A program made the translations under genes and the position numbers. Below, piece by piece: positions 12,501 to 21,429 of a stretch of DNA of 45,000 nt. Where the stretch lies: the NCBI GenBank assembly GCA_012295275.1, contig CM022673.1, forward strand, positions 9,283,288 through 9,328,287, read 5' to 3'. This DNA comes from Chrysomallon squamiferum (lineage: Eukaryota > Mollusca > Gastropoda > Neomphalida > Peltospiridae). The notes under the pieces were generated by a model. It did no database searches and had not been told where the DNA came from. It saw nothing but the letters and a program-made list of their open reading frames with translations. How positions within the stretch are numbered: the first letter of the stretch is position 1; the number at the start of each line of letters is the position of its first letter.

Positions 12501-13135
12501 AGAATATTTAACACTACGAAAGATAAATTCAGAAAAACTGTTCTAACAGTCATAACTATTATGTATATTCTTTGTCTGATAAATAATAATGTATCAACAG
12601 AGTCTGACTAGTTATTAAGGATGTAAAACACCAAGAAACGTGTTTTTTTTTTGTATATTTTGTAAAGTCTATAAAGTTCTATGAAATATTTTCGTTTTGA
12701 GATTACGCAACAAAATATTACGGTCCTATGTAATCTTTATTATTATCACCTTTCTCTTTCTTTCCAGATTATAAACCAAGAGCTCATCGTCCTATATTAA
12801 ACATTAACCAATATAAACTTTACTGTGTGTAACCTTAATATTCTTTCATTTTCAGATTATGCATCAAGAGGTTACGATCCTTTGTCCCTCGGCAGCTACT
12901 CTCGCACGCCGTGCAACCCGTCATCGGCGATGCAGTCACACCATCTAAGCAACGCCCACAACGGGGCCTCTACAGGTGCGACGTTTAATCCATTGAGATT
13001 TTTTTTTTGTGTGAAATAAAGCTAATGTAGTTCAGACCGTCAGAAAATGATGAAGGTTCTACTATTTACTTTGTTAGATAAAAGTAGTGATTAATGTTAC
13101 TTGATACTGCATTATTATTATTATTATTATTATTA

Positions 13136-13174
<39 letters not shown>

Positions 13175-13206
13175 TATCACTATTATTATTGCTATTATTA
13201 GCATTA

Positions 13207-13255
<49 letters not shown>

Positions 13256-13358
13256 CATATCATTATCATTCTTCTTTTTCTTCTTCTTATTCTTCTTCTT
13301 CTTATTATTATTATCACTATTATTATTACTATCATTATCATTATCATTATCATCATTA

Positions 13359-13440
<82 letters not shown>

Positions 13441-13445
13441 CATTC

Positions 13446-13515
<70 letters not shown>

Positions 13516-13641
13516 GTTGCAGGTCTAATATCTCCAGGTGTGTCAGTACCTATTCAAGTCCCCGGGGGAAATCCACAAGACATGAGCGCGCATCATCACA
13601 TGTCCTCCATGACGTCACAGTATTGGCCTCGAATCCAATGA
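7539..13641 (+). CDS. Pax6: Pax6 transcription factor, C-terminal half (six exons)
   Basis: Pax6 is a nuclear DNA-binding transcription factor that directs eye and brain development. The joined exons 7539-7685, 8227-8309, 8667-8833, 12171-12277, 12856-12975 and 13523-13641 sum to 743 bases. With one base supplied by an upstream exon they give 247 codons plus TGA. Every junction has GT/AG borders and matching phase (1, 1, 0, 2, 1, 1). The product carries an acidic Ser-rich linker ([12 protein letters not shown]), a homeodomain with [14 protein letters not shown] (Ser50, Asn51), a Ser/Thr/Pro/Asn-rich tail, and the ending SQYWPRIQ. Known for the family: the C-terminal tail is the transactivation region, and the paired domain lies N-terminal to the linker. 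The paired-domain exons are absent here and should lie upstream of position 1. The intron positions inside the homeobox (LEK/EFER and RIQ/VWF) are, as I recall, the ones shared with vertebrate PAX6. The identification is very secure. The species is not determined. Confidence 0.96.
7686..8226 (+). other. Pax6 intron inside the homeobox, with long (TATG)n
   Basis: This 541-base intron runs from gtgagc to cgacag. It contains a TATG tetranucleotide array of about 25 units at 7897-7996, flanked by TG-rich sequence (7872-8020). The rest is AT-rich with no visible exon. Confidence 0.9.
8227..8309 (+). CDS. Pax6: Pax6 exon: homeodomain helices 1-2 and start of helix 3
   Basis: This 83-base exon has acceptor ttacgacag at 8226 and donor caa/gtatgt at 8310. 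With the G carried over from the previous exon it encodes 28 residues, [20 protein letters not shown] followed by DLPEARIQ. This is the nearly invariant middle of the Pax6 homeodomain. It ends just before the recognition-helix core, so skipping it (83 is not a multiple of 3) would shift the frame and destroy the DNA-binding fold. Confidence 0.97.
8310..8666 (+). other. Second homeobox intron, U-rich
   Basis: This 357-base intron is mostly T: about T30 at 8371-8400 followed directly by AG (8401-8402), then TTTG/TTTA runs and (ATT)n at 8611-8641 before the true acceptor at 8666. The T30-AG forms a strong-looking decoy 3' splice site. Using it would add 11 codons ending in TAA after RIQ, which would remove the recognition helix. 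Confidence 0.85.
8667..8833 (+). CDS. Pax6: Pax6 exon: recognition helix and start of PST tail
   Basis: The acceptor is ccatttcag at 8666. The donor is tatag/gttagt at 8834, leaving two codon bases. The exon begins [20 protein letters not shown], the third helix of the homeodomain. Ser at homeodomain position 50 and the invariant Asn51 are both present, as expected for a Pax-class protein. A tail rich in Asn, Ser, Thr and Pro follows (for example LPINSSFTN and SIHQPISSM), the beginning of the transactivation region. Confidence 0.97.
9071..9250. repeat. ACT/ATT triplet repeat region
   Basis: Imperfect ACT, GCT, ATT and ACA triplets run in one phase for about 180 bases. They produce Thr-rich and Val/Ser-rich artificial frames on both strands. 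Confidence 0.9.
9475..9549. repeat. (TTG)n-(TTA)n microsatellite
   Basis: TTG units change to about 17 TTA units. Confidence 0.95.
9830..10300. promoter_or_regulatory. Candidate intronic regulatory block
   Basis: This is non-repetitive, CpG-containing sequence in the largest Pax6 intron, with features such as GCCGCGCAACGCGATCG near 10070 and a GTACACGTAC palindrome near 10105. There is no open frame. A vaguely tRNA A-box-like stretch (GTCAGTGGTCGAGGC near 10005) has no convincing partner B box. Function is inferred only from complexity and position. Confidence 0.2.
10310..10615 (+). repeat. Degenerate 82-base tandem repeat
   Basis: GTGGACTGCAATCCG and GGATGCTTTTGCAATC (10377-10421) recur as CTGGACTGCAATTCA and AAATGCTTTTGCAATC about 82 bases later (10459-10502). 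Both copies are introduced by CATTACA. A third, weaker copy starts at CATTACACTCGG (10562). TGCAAT occurs repeatedly. This looks like an old minisatellite or decayed array. Confidence 0.6.
11721..11945. repeat. Mixed triplet repeats (GTT, TTA, AGT, AAT)
   Basis: (TTG)n at 11724-11742, then ATT-rich sequence, then AGT/AAT/AGC triplets from about 11840 to 11945. Confidence 0.8.
12171..12277 (+). CDS. Pax6: Pax6 exon: Ser/Thr/Pro-rich transactivation segment
   Basis: This exon lies after a 3337-base intron. The acceptor is tctgtttcag at 12170 and the donor is cctg/gtaatt at 12278. The first T completes a Ser codon. It then encodes [28 protein letters not shown] and SYSCMLPG, a Ser/Thr/Pro/Asn-rich stretch typical of the Pax6 C-terminal activation region. 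It ends in phase 1 (G, completed by AT in the next exon to give Asp). The upstream and downstream phases match exactly, which supports the borders. Confidence 0.9.
12278..12855 (+). other. Pax6 intron containing the duplicated acceptor
   Basis: This 578-base, AT-rich, largely non-repetitive intron runs from gtaatt to ttttcag. The duplicated exon start at 12768-12832 is its main feature. Confidence 0.9.
12768..12832 (+). pseudogene. Duplicated, diverged Pax6 exon start (possible alternative acceptor)
   Basis: The tract ctttctctttctttccag ends at 12767 and is followed by ATTATAAACCAAGAG. This copies the acceptor and opening of the real exon at 12856 (ATTATGCATCAAGAG). I count 21 matches in 29 positions from the cag onwards. 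Read in the phase left by the exon at 12277, it encodes [12 protein letters not shown] and NQYKLYCV, then TAA at 12830-12832. Use of this acceptor would therefore end Pax6 about 20 residues after LPG and remove the conserved C-terminus. A frame-preserving internal donor (gtgtgt at 12825) is weak and leaves only 31 bases before the next exon, so read-through to the stop is the likelier outcome. It could be a live alternative exon end or a dead duplicate. Confidence 0.5.
12856..12975 (+). CDS. Pax6: Pax6 exon: C-terminal tail, [11 protein letters not shown] segment
   Basis: This 120-base exon has acceptor attttcag at 12855 and donor tctacag/gtgcga at 12976. It encodes [18 protein letters not shown], then [12 protein letters not shown] and [11 protein letters not shown], a Ser- and His-rich part of the transactivation tail. 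Its length is a multiple of three, so skipping it leaves the frame open. A diverged second copy of its acceptor and first codons lies 88 bases upstream (12760-12800). Confidence 0.93.
13107..13515. repeat. 409-base ATT/ATC/TTC triplet array abutting last Pax6 exon
   Basis: Nearly continuous triplets: ATT blocks of up to about 23 units, interspersed ATC, and a TTC block at 13267-13303. The array ends seven bases before the AG acceptor at 13521-13522. It fills nearly the whole 547-base intron (12976-13522). Confidence 0.97.
13523..13641 (+). CDS. Pax6: Pax6 terminal coding exon and stop
   Basis: The acceptor is atgttgcag at 13522, directly after a long ATT repeat. The exon encodes [20 protein letters not shown], then [19 protein letters not shown], and TGA at 13639-13641. 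The IQVPG and SQYWPRIQ pieces are the diagnostic C-terminal signature of Pax6. The vertebrate protein ends almost the same way, from memory. The acceptor has almost no classical polypyrimidine tract. A perfect TGACGTCA octamer (13610-13617) lies within the coding sequence. Confidence 0.96.
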
Positions 13642-13935
13642 TGCTAACAATTTGTGGTTGCTAAGATAGAAACGTTCGTTGAGATAGAGACTCGGAACGT
13701 TCTTCCTCTTTGCATAATTCTGAACAAAATACTCCACAGAACAGCCAATCAGCGCGAAGCTCTATCACACGTGACCCAGTCGGTTTGCGGTGTAACAAAA
13801 TCAAACAGAACTTGTTACGCTTATAACTTCAGTACTCGTCTTCAGGTTTCTAGAGCTCGAGAATGTTCTTCTACTAAAAGTTACGTTACTAAGGCAACGT
13901 TGAATTTGGACGCCGTCACAGAAAAAAATAATATG

Positions 13936-13963
13936 TGACGTCATAGATTAAAATGTGACGTCA
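13936..13963. promoter_or_regulatory. Paired TGACGTCA (CRE-type) octamers
   Basis: Two perfect TGACGTCA palindromes, at 13936-13943 and 13956-13963, each sit in the context ATGTGACGTCAT. TGACGTCA is the binding site of CREB/ATF family bZIP proteins. In this place (the presumed 3' UTR) they could be DNA-level sites or chance. Confidence 0.4.
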
Positions 13964-14093
13964 TTCTCAGAAACAGATCTTTGATGTTGGTATGAACAGG
14001 TTTTTAATATTTGTTTCGGAAGTGACAGAAACAATACTTTTTTGTTCGTCGTCGTGTGCAGAATTATTAATATTCGCTCAAAGATTGTGTTTT

Positions 14094-14137
<44 letters not shown>

Positions 14138-14794
14138 AAAGGACCACGTGAACAAATTTTCTAAAACAAAATGAAGTCATATTCCTGGTATGTTAATCTT
14201 ATATCCACCAGAAAATTAAGACTCTGTGTACATAAGAGACTATGATTTAACTATTACTATGACACTTTAAAAAGTGATGCTACGAAGTCGTGTATTATAA
14301 GGGCAGTTCTGGTGGATGAAATGGCAGAACACAGAATCTGGAATCGTATTCGACATGTGTGGTTTTTCACTTAATATTATGTGTTCAGTAGTCGAATGGT
14401 TGTTTATGTGTTCCTGTAATAATGTACATTGTATATGTGTGTGTGAAAGCGATGTTTAGTAAATACTTTTTATGTAGAAGCTGTCTGAATTGTAGAAAAC
14501 ATTGATTATGCCAAGATATTATTTGAAAATCGAGTTTTAAAAATAACACGAGTCACTGCAGAGCTAAAAACGTTATGCACGAAAGAGAAAATAGACTGAT
14601 CCATTTCAGTCTTCAGTAGAAACCAACAATTAAAGGCGAATTTGTTTTCCAAAACCAGTCTGTCTGACATCTGCAGAAACTGTAATTTGTAATTTTGATT
14701 GGTCAGTAATATTTATATTACCGAAGTCATATAAATTATAACTATTAATTACTTTTTACTAAACGGAAAATCTGGCAATTTATTTTTATATCAA

Positions 14795-14904
14795 AATTTA
14801 TATATTAAGCAAAGATAAATCTGTAAAAAAAAAAAAATAACAATGAAAATAATCTCATTTAAGCATTAACCTTTAATTATTATTATTATTATTATTAAAA
14901 AACG
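14795..14904. repeat. Dispersed AT-rich element, copy A
   Basis: AATTTATATA, AAGATAAATCTG, TCATTTAAGCATTAACCTTT and TTATTATTATTAAA occur in the same order and spacing as in 23642-23731. No inverted ends or open frame are seen. It is probably a fragment of a larger dispersed repeat. Confidence 0.55.
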
Positions 14905-15381
14905 TTTTTCTTTTTCGTTGTAAGTATTAACTCAAATAACTTTGGATGAATACACACACAATATTTATGTTATTTGTTTGTTCTCTGTACAAACCATAAA
15001 CTCACACTGTATAACTGTAATTAAACTATATCAAAACGGTTTTGCATGTATTTTTAATTCATAAAGTTATCTTGAAAAAATCCATATTTTGTAAATCCTT
15101 TAGAATTGAGATTTTTTTCTTCTTTCTTTCTGTTATCCAGCAGATAGATAGTATGTGCATTATAAAAACTAGTATTTAAAAAAATAAAAAATACATTATT
15201 TATAAATTGCACAATTTCGGACTGTTCACACAATGTATATTTTAAAAAATTATGATGGTTTCTTACACTTCAATAAACGGGTCAACATCATACAGCAATA
15301 TAAGCATTAATATTAATCATATGATGAGAATAGACAGTTTTTATAAAAACAAACTGTAAACGAGTTTTCACTAGTTAAAAC

Positions 15382-15580
15382 CAGGGGTGGATTCTGAAAA
15401 CGGAGTTGTTCTCTCATAGTCGAAGCATGACATAAATAAATACTAAAACCTTGATTTCTTTTATTTTTCTATTATATATGTGCTTATTTTATGCAAAGTC
15501 AAGTACAAAAGATGAGCATAATTTCATGAATCCATGACAGAGATACTCTGCATAAGAAAGGATTTTTAGATCCACCCCTT
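15382..15580. mobile_element. Small TIR element (MITE-like), copy 3
   Basis: The left end CAGGGGTGGATTCTGAAAA and the right end TTTTTAGATCCACCCCTT (reversed: AAGGGGTGGATCTAAAAA) are inverted repeats 199 bases apart, enclosing AT-rich non-coding sequence. The left end is the best-preserved terminus of this family in the window. No target-site duplication is evident. Confidence 0.55.
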
Positions 15581-15659
15581 CATATAGTAGTGTTATTAAT
15601 CATTCTAGAGTAATACATTGATTATACATTTTTTATCATGTTCACTCATCTCAGGCTTT

Positions 15660-16140
15660 GGTTGTTATTTATATATATAAATATATATACACCGTAAATC
15701 CTCTAATAGAAGAGTTTTTTTTTTTCTTTAAAATATAACTTACTTATTCGCGACTGTCAATAACGGCTTCATAGTTTTATGCTAATATCTCAAATTATCG
15801 TAATTTTTATTTAAATAACAGAAAGAATAAAAGTATAGTGAAGATTAACATTAAAGTGGTTTTTTAAATCAGTATCATTACTTGAATTAGATTCTCAAAA
15901 AAAAAAAAATCAACAGGAAATTAATGCCGACTTAAATAAAGGAAAAATTTTTAAAATTCCTATTTTTATAATTGAAGTTCGCATTTCGAGACTGGCCTCT
16001 GTTCAAAGAATTTTTTATTATTATTATATATATATATATTTTTTTTATTTATTATTATTATTTTTTTTTTTTTTTTTATTATTATTTTTTTTTTTTTTTT
16101 TTTTTGTATGCTTTAATCTAGTTGTTACCAATTATCGCAG
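15660..16140. repeat. AT-rich intergenic stretch with T/TA/TTA tracts
   Basis: Nothing gene-like. TTA, TA and long T runs lie at 16016-16105. Confidence 0.8.
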
Positions 16141-16373
16141 ACATCTATTTGAGGACTTACGGTAATTAAAAAATAAAAAATTAATAATCTGTGCTATTTG
16201 CTCATCTATATTTATTGTAATATTCTTATTATTTTTGGAGAGCCAGTAGTCAGTATGTATGCACATGCACCTTGTATATTTACAATCTGTTAGTCAAATA
16301 TATACATATAATATAAATATATCAACTCCATTAAAGTTCTGTTAGGGTAACAGATATTTGTATCCAACACAAA

Positions 16374-16995
16374 CAGTGCCGGATTTAGACTAAGGTACGG
16401 ACAAAGGTATAGGAATCTCTAGTATATGAGGTAGTATATGATAATATTTAATAAGATATACAGCTATAAAACAGCTGAATTCAAAATTTAAGAGAATACT
16501 TCAGAACACAAAGCCTGAAACTACGGAAACCCCTTTATGAATAATGCGAATGGGAATGTGCAAGAACTGAAGTATAATTTTTCAAACTGTAAGATTTGGA
16601 GTCTTAGAAAACATTTAAGGCCTTGCATGGTAAGAATTAACAAAGAATAAAATTACAAGACATTCAAAGGCCGCTTCAGGCTTCAGACAATGGGAAGTAA
16701 CAAAAATGCTAATTAACAAATACTACTAATAAAGAAAAAAAAGCTGTTTTATCACCCAAACTGAATTTGTTTAGAGACTCATGCTGTTCAAACTTCCTCA
16801 AACTACTGGAAACTGTGTTACCTCTATTTGGAAATAAAAATAACTGCGTCTTTAACCTGAAAAATCTTATATTAAAAAGTAAAAGCAAATAACCAATAAA
16901 TTTGTGTACCAGTAGAAGTTAAATAACTGAGAGAAATACTGTTTCATGGGGTCCTATACTGTAGGTTGTTCAGCCAAAGGCTAAATCCGGCCTTA
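16374..16995. mobile_element. hAT-like non-autonomous element (~620 bp)
   Basis: The left end CAGTGCCGGATTTAGACTAAG and the right end CCAAAGGCTAAATCCGGCC (reversed: GGCCGGATTTAGCCTTTGG) form terminal inverted repeats. CAGTGCCGGATTTAG-type ends are known, from memory, for hAT-superfamily DNA transposons. The interior is about 590 bases of single-copy sequence (A-rich on this strand) with no transposase frame, so it is a non-autonomous or internally decayed copy. The outermost right bases have diverged and an 8-base target duplication is not visible. Confidence 0.5.
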
Positions 16996-16999
16996 AGTT

Positions 17000-18340
17000 A
17001 TTTTGTAATTTTTCTTCGTTTTTCTTCTTCTTTATGTTATAGACCAGGAGGGTTGTGAATTTATGAATGATCTGAAATCTGGGAATTTTCTTTTTTCTGT
17101 TTCTTAGAAATTTTTTGAAATGTTATCTGTGGATATGGGAATTATTTTTTACTGTTATATGACAACCGCTACTTCATGTTCTAGCTAAACAATGTTTAAT
17201 ATATATATATATATTAACATTATAACAGATTGAGGAGTACTGAAACATATTATGTTACGATTATTCACACTAATTTTCTCTCCTCTGAGATATTTTTCAC
17301 CAATCAAAAACTATAAAATGTTTAATTATTTCGTTTTATAAATACAGTTGTGAATAATTAATCATTATTATTGCATCCCTTAAATCTATTATTTTACACG
17401 TGAAATAAAGTATGGTAATAAAACACAATAGTTGGATATTTCTGACTTCTACCTGGTTAGTTCTGCGATTTCCTCTCACGCCAAACAAACACGGGTGATA
17501 CTTTATCGCCAGTGACTGCAAGAACAAAAGTAAATAATAAATGACGAAATTTCCAAGCGTAAAATTAAAGAAAGAAGACGATTTATCATCTTTGACAAAA
17601 CGAGTACTTGAAATATGCATGACACGCATTAAAATACTCCGAATAAACATTTGTTAATGAGTACAAGAAATATAGGTAATATATTATTCACAAGCTCATC
17701 CTAAGCGGAACCAAGATATCCCGGGGCGAACGTGAAACAACGAGATTTCACAATGAGATGTCACAGCGGGTCACACTTTTTAACTTCTGTTTCGTAACTT
17801 CTGCCCCAACAATTAACGCTCCCAAGCATATGCGAACCCGTGTATGGTTATTTAAAGATAAAGTTCGTTTCCACTCGACTGGAACGGTAAATATAATTGT
17901 TTCTTTCATCCAGAGAAATACTGCAAAAAGCCCAGAGCTTGTGAGTCAAACACTACAAACATTTAGACTTTTTTTTTTTTATCATAAAAGTTGTTTTTTG
18001 TTTCTACACGCGTTTTTTTTTTTTTCATTTCGTCAGTGATGTAAAACTAATGAACACGGTCTGATAATTTTACTAATTACTAAACTCTGATTTATTATAC
18101 AAGATTATTATTTTTCTTATTTATTTATTTATCATTATTATATACAGGGTTTTTTTCTACTAATCTCGTGATACGATCTTGTTAAATCAAGCGATTTAAT
18201 TTAAAGATAGCTGAACTTTCAATAGTCCATTTAACAGTTATGTTTATTTTATGAAACTGAATAAACTAATTAAGAAGACTTACTGTGAATCTTTTCATAA
18301 GTTCACAGCAGTATGCACTGCACTTAAAGAATATATAAAA
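17000..18340. other. Intergenic sequence, nothing recognised
   Basis: AT-rich, moderately complex sequence. It includes a 104-residue minus-strand frame (17336-17650) and a 93-residue plus-strand frame (17758-18039). Neither has a recognisable motif or start context. A slightly GC-richer patch lies at 17700-17960. T runs occur at 17970 and 18010. Confidence 0.6.
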
Positions 18341-18349
18341 AATTGTTAC

Positions 18350-18402
18350 AACTACTACTGCTACTACTACTACTTCTTTTATTATTATTATTATTATTAT
18401 TA
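18350..18402. repeat. (CTA)n-(TTA)n microsatellite
   Basis: CTA/CTG triplets change to TTA. Confidence 0.9.
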
Positions 18403-18611
18403 TGCAAGTTTCATCCCTTAAATAGATACATTTTTTATCGTTATTTATTATTATTATTTTTTTATTTATATTTATTTTTAAGTCTACCTCACTTGGGTTC
18501 TACAAACACCTGCTTTATATGTTGTATATCTACTATAACGTTATTATACAACAGGCGAAATAAATAATCTAAAAATGAATGTTATTTGTACAGCTCTTTC
18601 GAGATACCTTT

Positions 18612-18795
18612 GCGGTGTGCAGTTTGTACTTCTTTAAGTCACCCGCGTGAAATTCTTTTATTTCTTCTACAATCTACGAGTCGCCAATGTGTCGTACAAT
18701 TTATACTTCTTCTACAAGTCACCTATTTCCTATACAATTTGTACTTCTTCTACGTCACCTATGTCGTATTACAGTTTGAACATCACATATACGGT
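18612..18795 (+). repeat. 38-bp minisatellite, about 4-5 copies
   Basis: The unit resembles TACAATTTGTACTTCTTCTA followed by C-AAGTCACCTATGTCG. Copies begin near 18618, 18656, 18695, 18733 and 18770. The central copies are most alike and the outer ones diverged. Both phases give Phe/Tyr-rich artificial frames. Confidence 0.65.
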
Positions 18796-18899
18796 TAAAA
18801 ACGCCTTCAATAAAGGTTTGAATTTTTCCATAGGTCTCTATCCTCTCTTTCAGAATAACGATTAAGTGGAACCAACATCACTGGGCCCAAACTGTTAAA

Positions 18900-19560
18900 A
18901 GTATTTTCAAACCCTTCGCTTCACACATAAATACAGTGATATTAATATTGCTAACACTAACAAGAAGACTATAATACTAAACAGTACAGGTTATAATTTA
19001 AAAGAAATTCGTAAATTTATTTATAAAAAATCGCAGAGCTCAGAGAAAAATATTTATAGATACAAATACATATGTGCATGTGTGCATATAGGTGTATTAA
19101 CATATAAAATATATTTTAATTTACATATACAGATATATATGTATGATATATAGATATATAGGTACATTTACATATACATATAATATGTTTATTTACATAT
19201 ACAAATACACATGTGTGTGTTTGTATATACACGTAAACTCACGTATAGATATATGTTCTAGACTTAACATTATCACATATACATATATATAGTGTCTTCC
19301 CATATCTCCATATAACATCAGTGTTATTGTGACTGTGTGTTTTGTTTCTGTATTTGTTTTTTTAAAAAATCCAAGACTATGGTTATTAAACGTATACTAT
19401 GAAAACTATACAATTATAGAGTCATTACGATGTATCCGCTGTAAAACAGCTCTTTATTTCATCACACAATTTTACCCTGAATAAATGATTTACTGTGCTT
19501 ATCTCTAATTTGGTTTTTTTGTTTTGTTTGTTTGTTTTCATTTAATTTATGAATGGATGA
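18900..19560. other. Intergenic AT-rich sequence with TATA/CATA words
   Basis: No gene seen. TA, TATG and CATA words are scattered at 19060-19290. Confidence 0.6.
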
Positions 19561-19609
19561 ATAAATGGATATATATGTGTGTGTGTATATGTTCTATAGA
19601 TAGATATAG

Positions 19610-19612
<3 letters not shown>

Positions 19613-19690
<78 letters not shown>
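19613..19690. repeat. (GA)n microsatellite
   Basis: About 37 GA dinucleotides, preceded by TAGATA. Imperfect GAAT/AATA words continue to about 19900. Confidence 0.97.
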
Positions 19691-19694
<4 letters not shown>

Positions 19695-20164
19695 ATAGAT
19701 GGACGAATGAATTAATGAAAGAAGGAAATGAGAAGTGTGTTACGGGACGAGGGAATGGTAAACAAAAAAAACAACAACAACGAATGAATGGAATGATGAA
19801 CAATAATGAATAATGAGAAAATCAATCAATGAATAGTGGATGAATAAATGAACTAATAAATAAATAATTTAAAAACATAAATAAATAAATAAATAAATAT
19901 TAAGACACCTCAACACATTATAATATTAATGGATATTAATCATCAAAGTAATGAATATGTTTTCACATCACCGTGGTGTGTCTGACAAAGAGACCTCGCT
20001 GTTTCCATCATGTTCAGACCGCGTATCGATTGGCAGTGAAGTTTGTTCCATATTCACAGCAGAAAACACATATTGCATTAGGTACATCAGTGATGGACAT
20101 TACTTTCAAATTTAAATTAATTTCAAGACACGTGCAAACATATTTTTCATAAATACATATATTC

Positions 20165-20169
20165 GTACA

Positions 20170-20201
<32 letters not shown>

Positions 20202-20202
20202 C

Positions 20203-20233
<31 letters not shown>

Positions 20234-20480
20234 CATACATACATATATTTATAATGCATACATATATATATAAATAAACACATTCATACATACGTACATA
20301 TATATTGAGACATAAATGCTTACATTCACACACACTAGCACAACACATACAAATACATTCACATACCCACACACAAATACACTCAAAACATGCACATACA
20401 ATCATAAAAACATATACGCCATGCATTAACACACACACACACACACATACATACATACATACATACATATATTCACATAT
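20165..20480. repeat. CATA/CA/TA compound repeat region
   Basis: (CATA)n at 20168-20218 and 20230-20245, (CA)n at 20428-20446 and CATA at 20447-20468, linked by CACA/CATA-rich sequence. The apparent frames are repeat artefacts. Confidence 0.9.
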
Positions 20481-20599
20481 ACATACACACACATATAATA
20501 TATATACAAATAAAAGAGTACATGCATGTTATTCACACTTCTGTTTTAAAATTTCTATTTTGTTTTAATTATTTTATTTTTGAACTGAGTAACATTAAT

Positions 20600-21100
20600 T
20601 TTATTTTTTTATATTTTTTTATTATTATTATTTCTTCCTTTTATAATTTATTAATTATATTTTTATTTCAGTCTTAAATAAATATATATTTTTTGTTAAT
20701 GTGATAAAAACAACAACAATAAGAACCTGCAATAACAAGAGAGACGAGTATATTAGTAATTTATGATGTACTAAATGACCGACACTCGTTTAGAAAACAT
20801 TAACAAACGTATCAATAAAAACAAACTCAACAGAAAAATCTTTCTTTTACATACATACAATTATATACCCTGGTCTGTGATGAATAAAATCACACCATTA
20901 GGGAAATAATTATTAGACCTCTCGCACACAAATATCGACACATGCACAGACAGATTTGCAGACTGGTGGTTGAATGGATGAAATGATGTATGGATGTATT
21001 CGATAGACAGTTATAAATGTAGACATGTTTATGTGTGTAATTTAAATATCTATACACAGACTTAGATAAATTACGTGTAGATATACGAAATGTAATGATA
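20600..21100. other. Intergenic AT-rich sequence, nothing recognised
   Basis: No gene, no long repeat, low complexity in places. Confidence 0.6.
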
Positions 21101-21114
21101 CTTTCGTATGTACG

Positions 21115-21330
21115 CATACACACACACACACAGACATACATACATGCATGCATGCATACATACATATATGTGTGTGTGTATATAAATATATGTATATATA
21201 AAACATATACATGCACGCACTTATCTATATACATTCATCCATATATACATATGAAGACAAACACATATATATTCATATATAACAAACAACACACCGAAAC
21301 TCACACATACATACACACACACACACACAC

Positions 21331-21363
<33 letters not shown>

Positions 21364-21420
21364 CATACATACATAAATACACATACATACATATTCACAA
21401 ATACATACACACATACGGAT
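21115..21420. repeat. CA/CATA compound repeat region
   Basis: (CA)n near 21118-21131 and 21313-21332, CATG/CATA blocks near 21134-21165, and (CATA)n at 21333-21375, within CATA-rich sequence. Confidence 0.9.
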
Positions 21421-21429
21421 ACACATAAC

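Larger units (their letters stand above)
13642..15300 (+). other. Probable Pax6 3' UTR
   Basis: No open frame of note follows the stop. The first canonical AATAAA hexamers I find downstream are at 15183-15188 and 15272-15277, suggesting a 3' UTR of about 1.5-1.65 kb. It contains two TGACGTCA octamers 20 bases apart (13936-13943, 13956-13963), a T37 tract (14096-14132), and one copy of a dispersed AT-rich element (about 14795-14904). The end is inferred from the hexamers alone. A non-canonical signal could lie earlier. Confidence 0.4.

Noticed and set aside
12768-12824. Frame-preserving 57-base cassette exon
   Set aside because: It would need the weak donor gtgtgt at 12825 and then an intron of only 31 bases before 12856, too short to splice. 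Truncating read-through is the better model.
13101-13664. 187- and 150-residue frames across the triplet array
   Set aside because: Pure microsatellite translation that merely runs into the last Pax6 exon. The true exon starts at 13523 by splice site and phase.
17336-17650. 104-residue minus-strand frame in non-repeat DNA
   Set aside because: No recognisable family, no supporting splice or promoter signals. A frame of this length is not decisive in 45 kb.
20112-20492. 126-residue Cys/Val/Tyr-rich minus-strand frame (and similar frames at 4148, 7817, 21095, 33079, 34730)
   Set aside because: All are translations of CATA/CA/TATG repeats.
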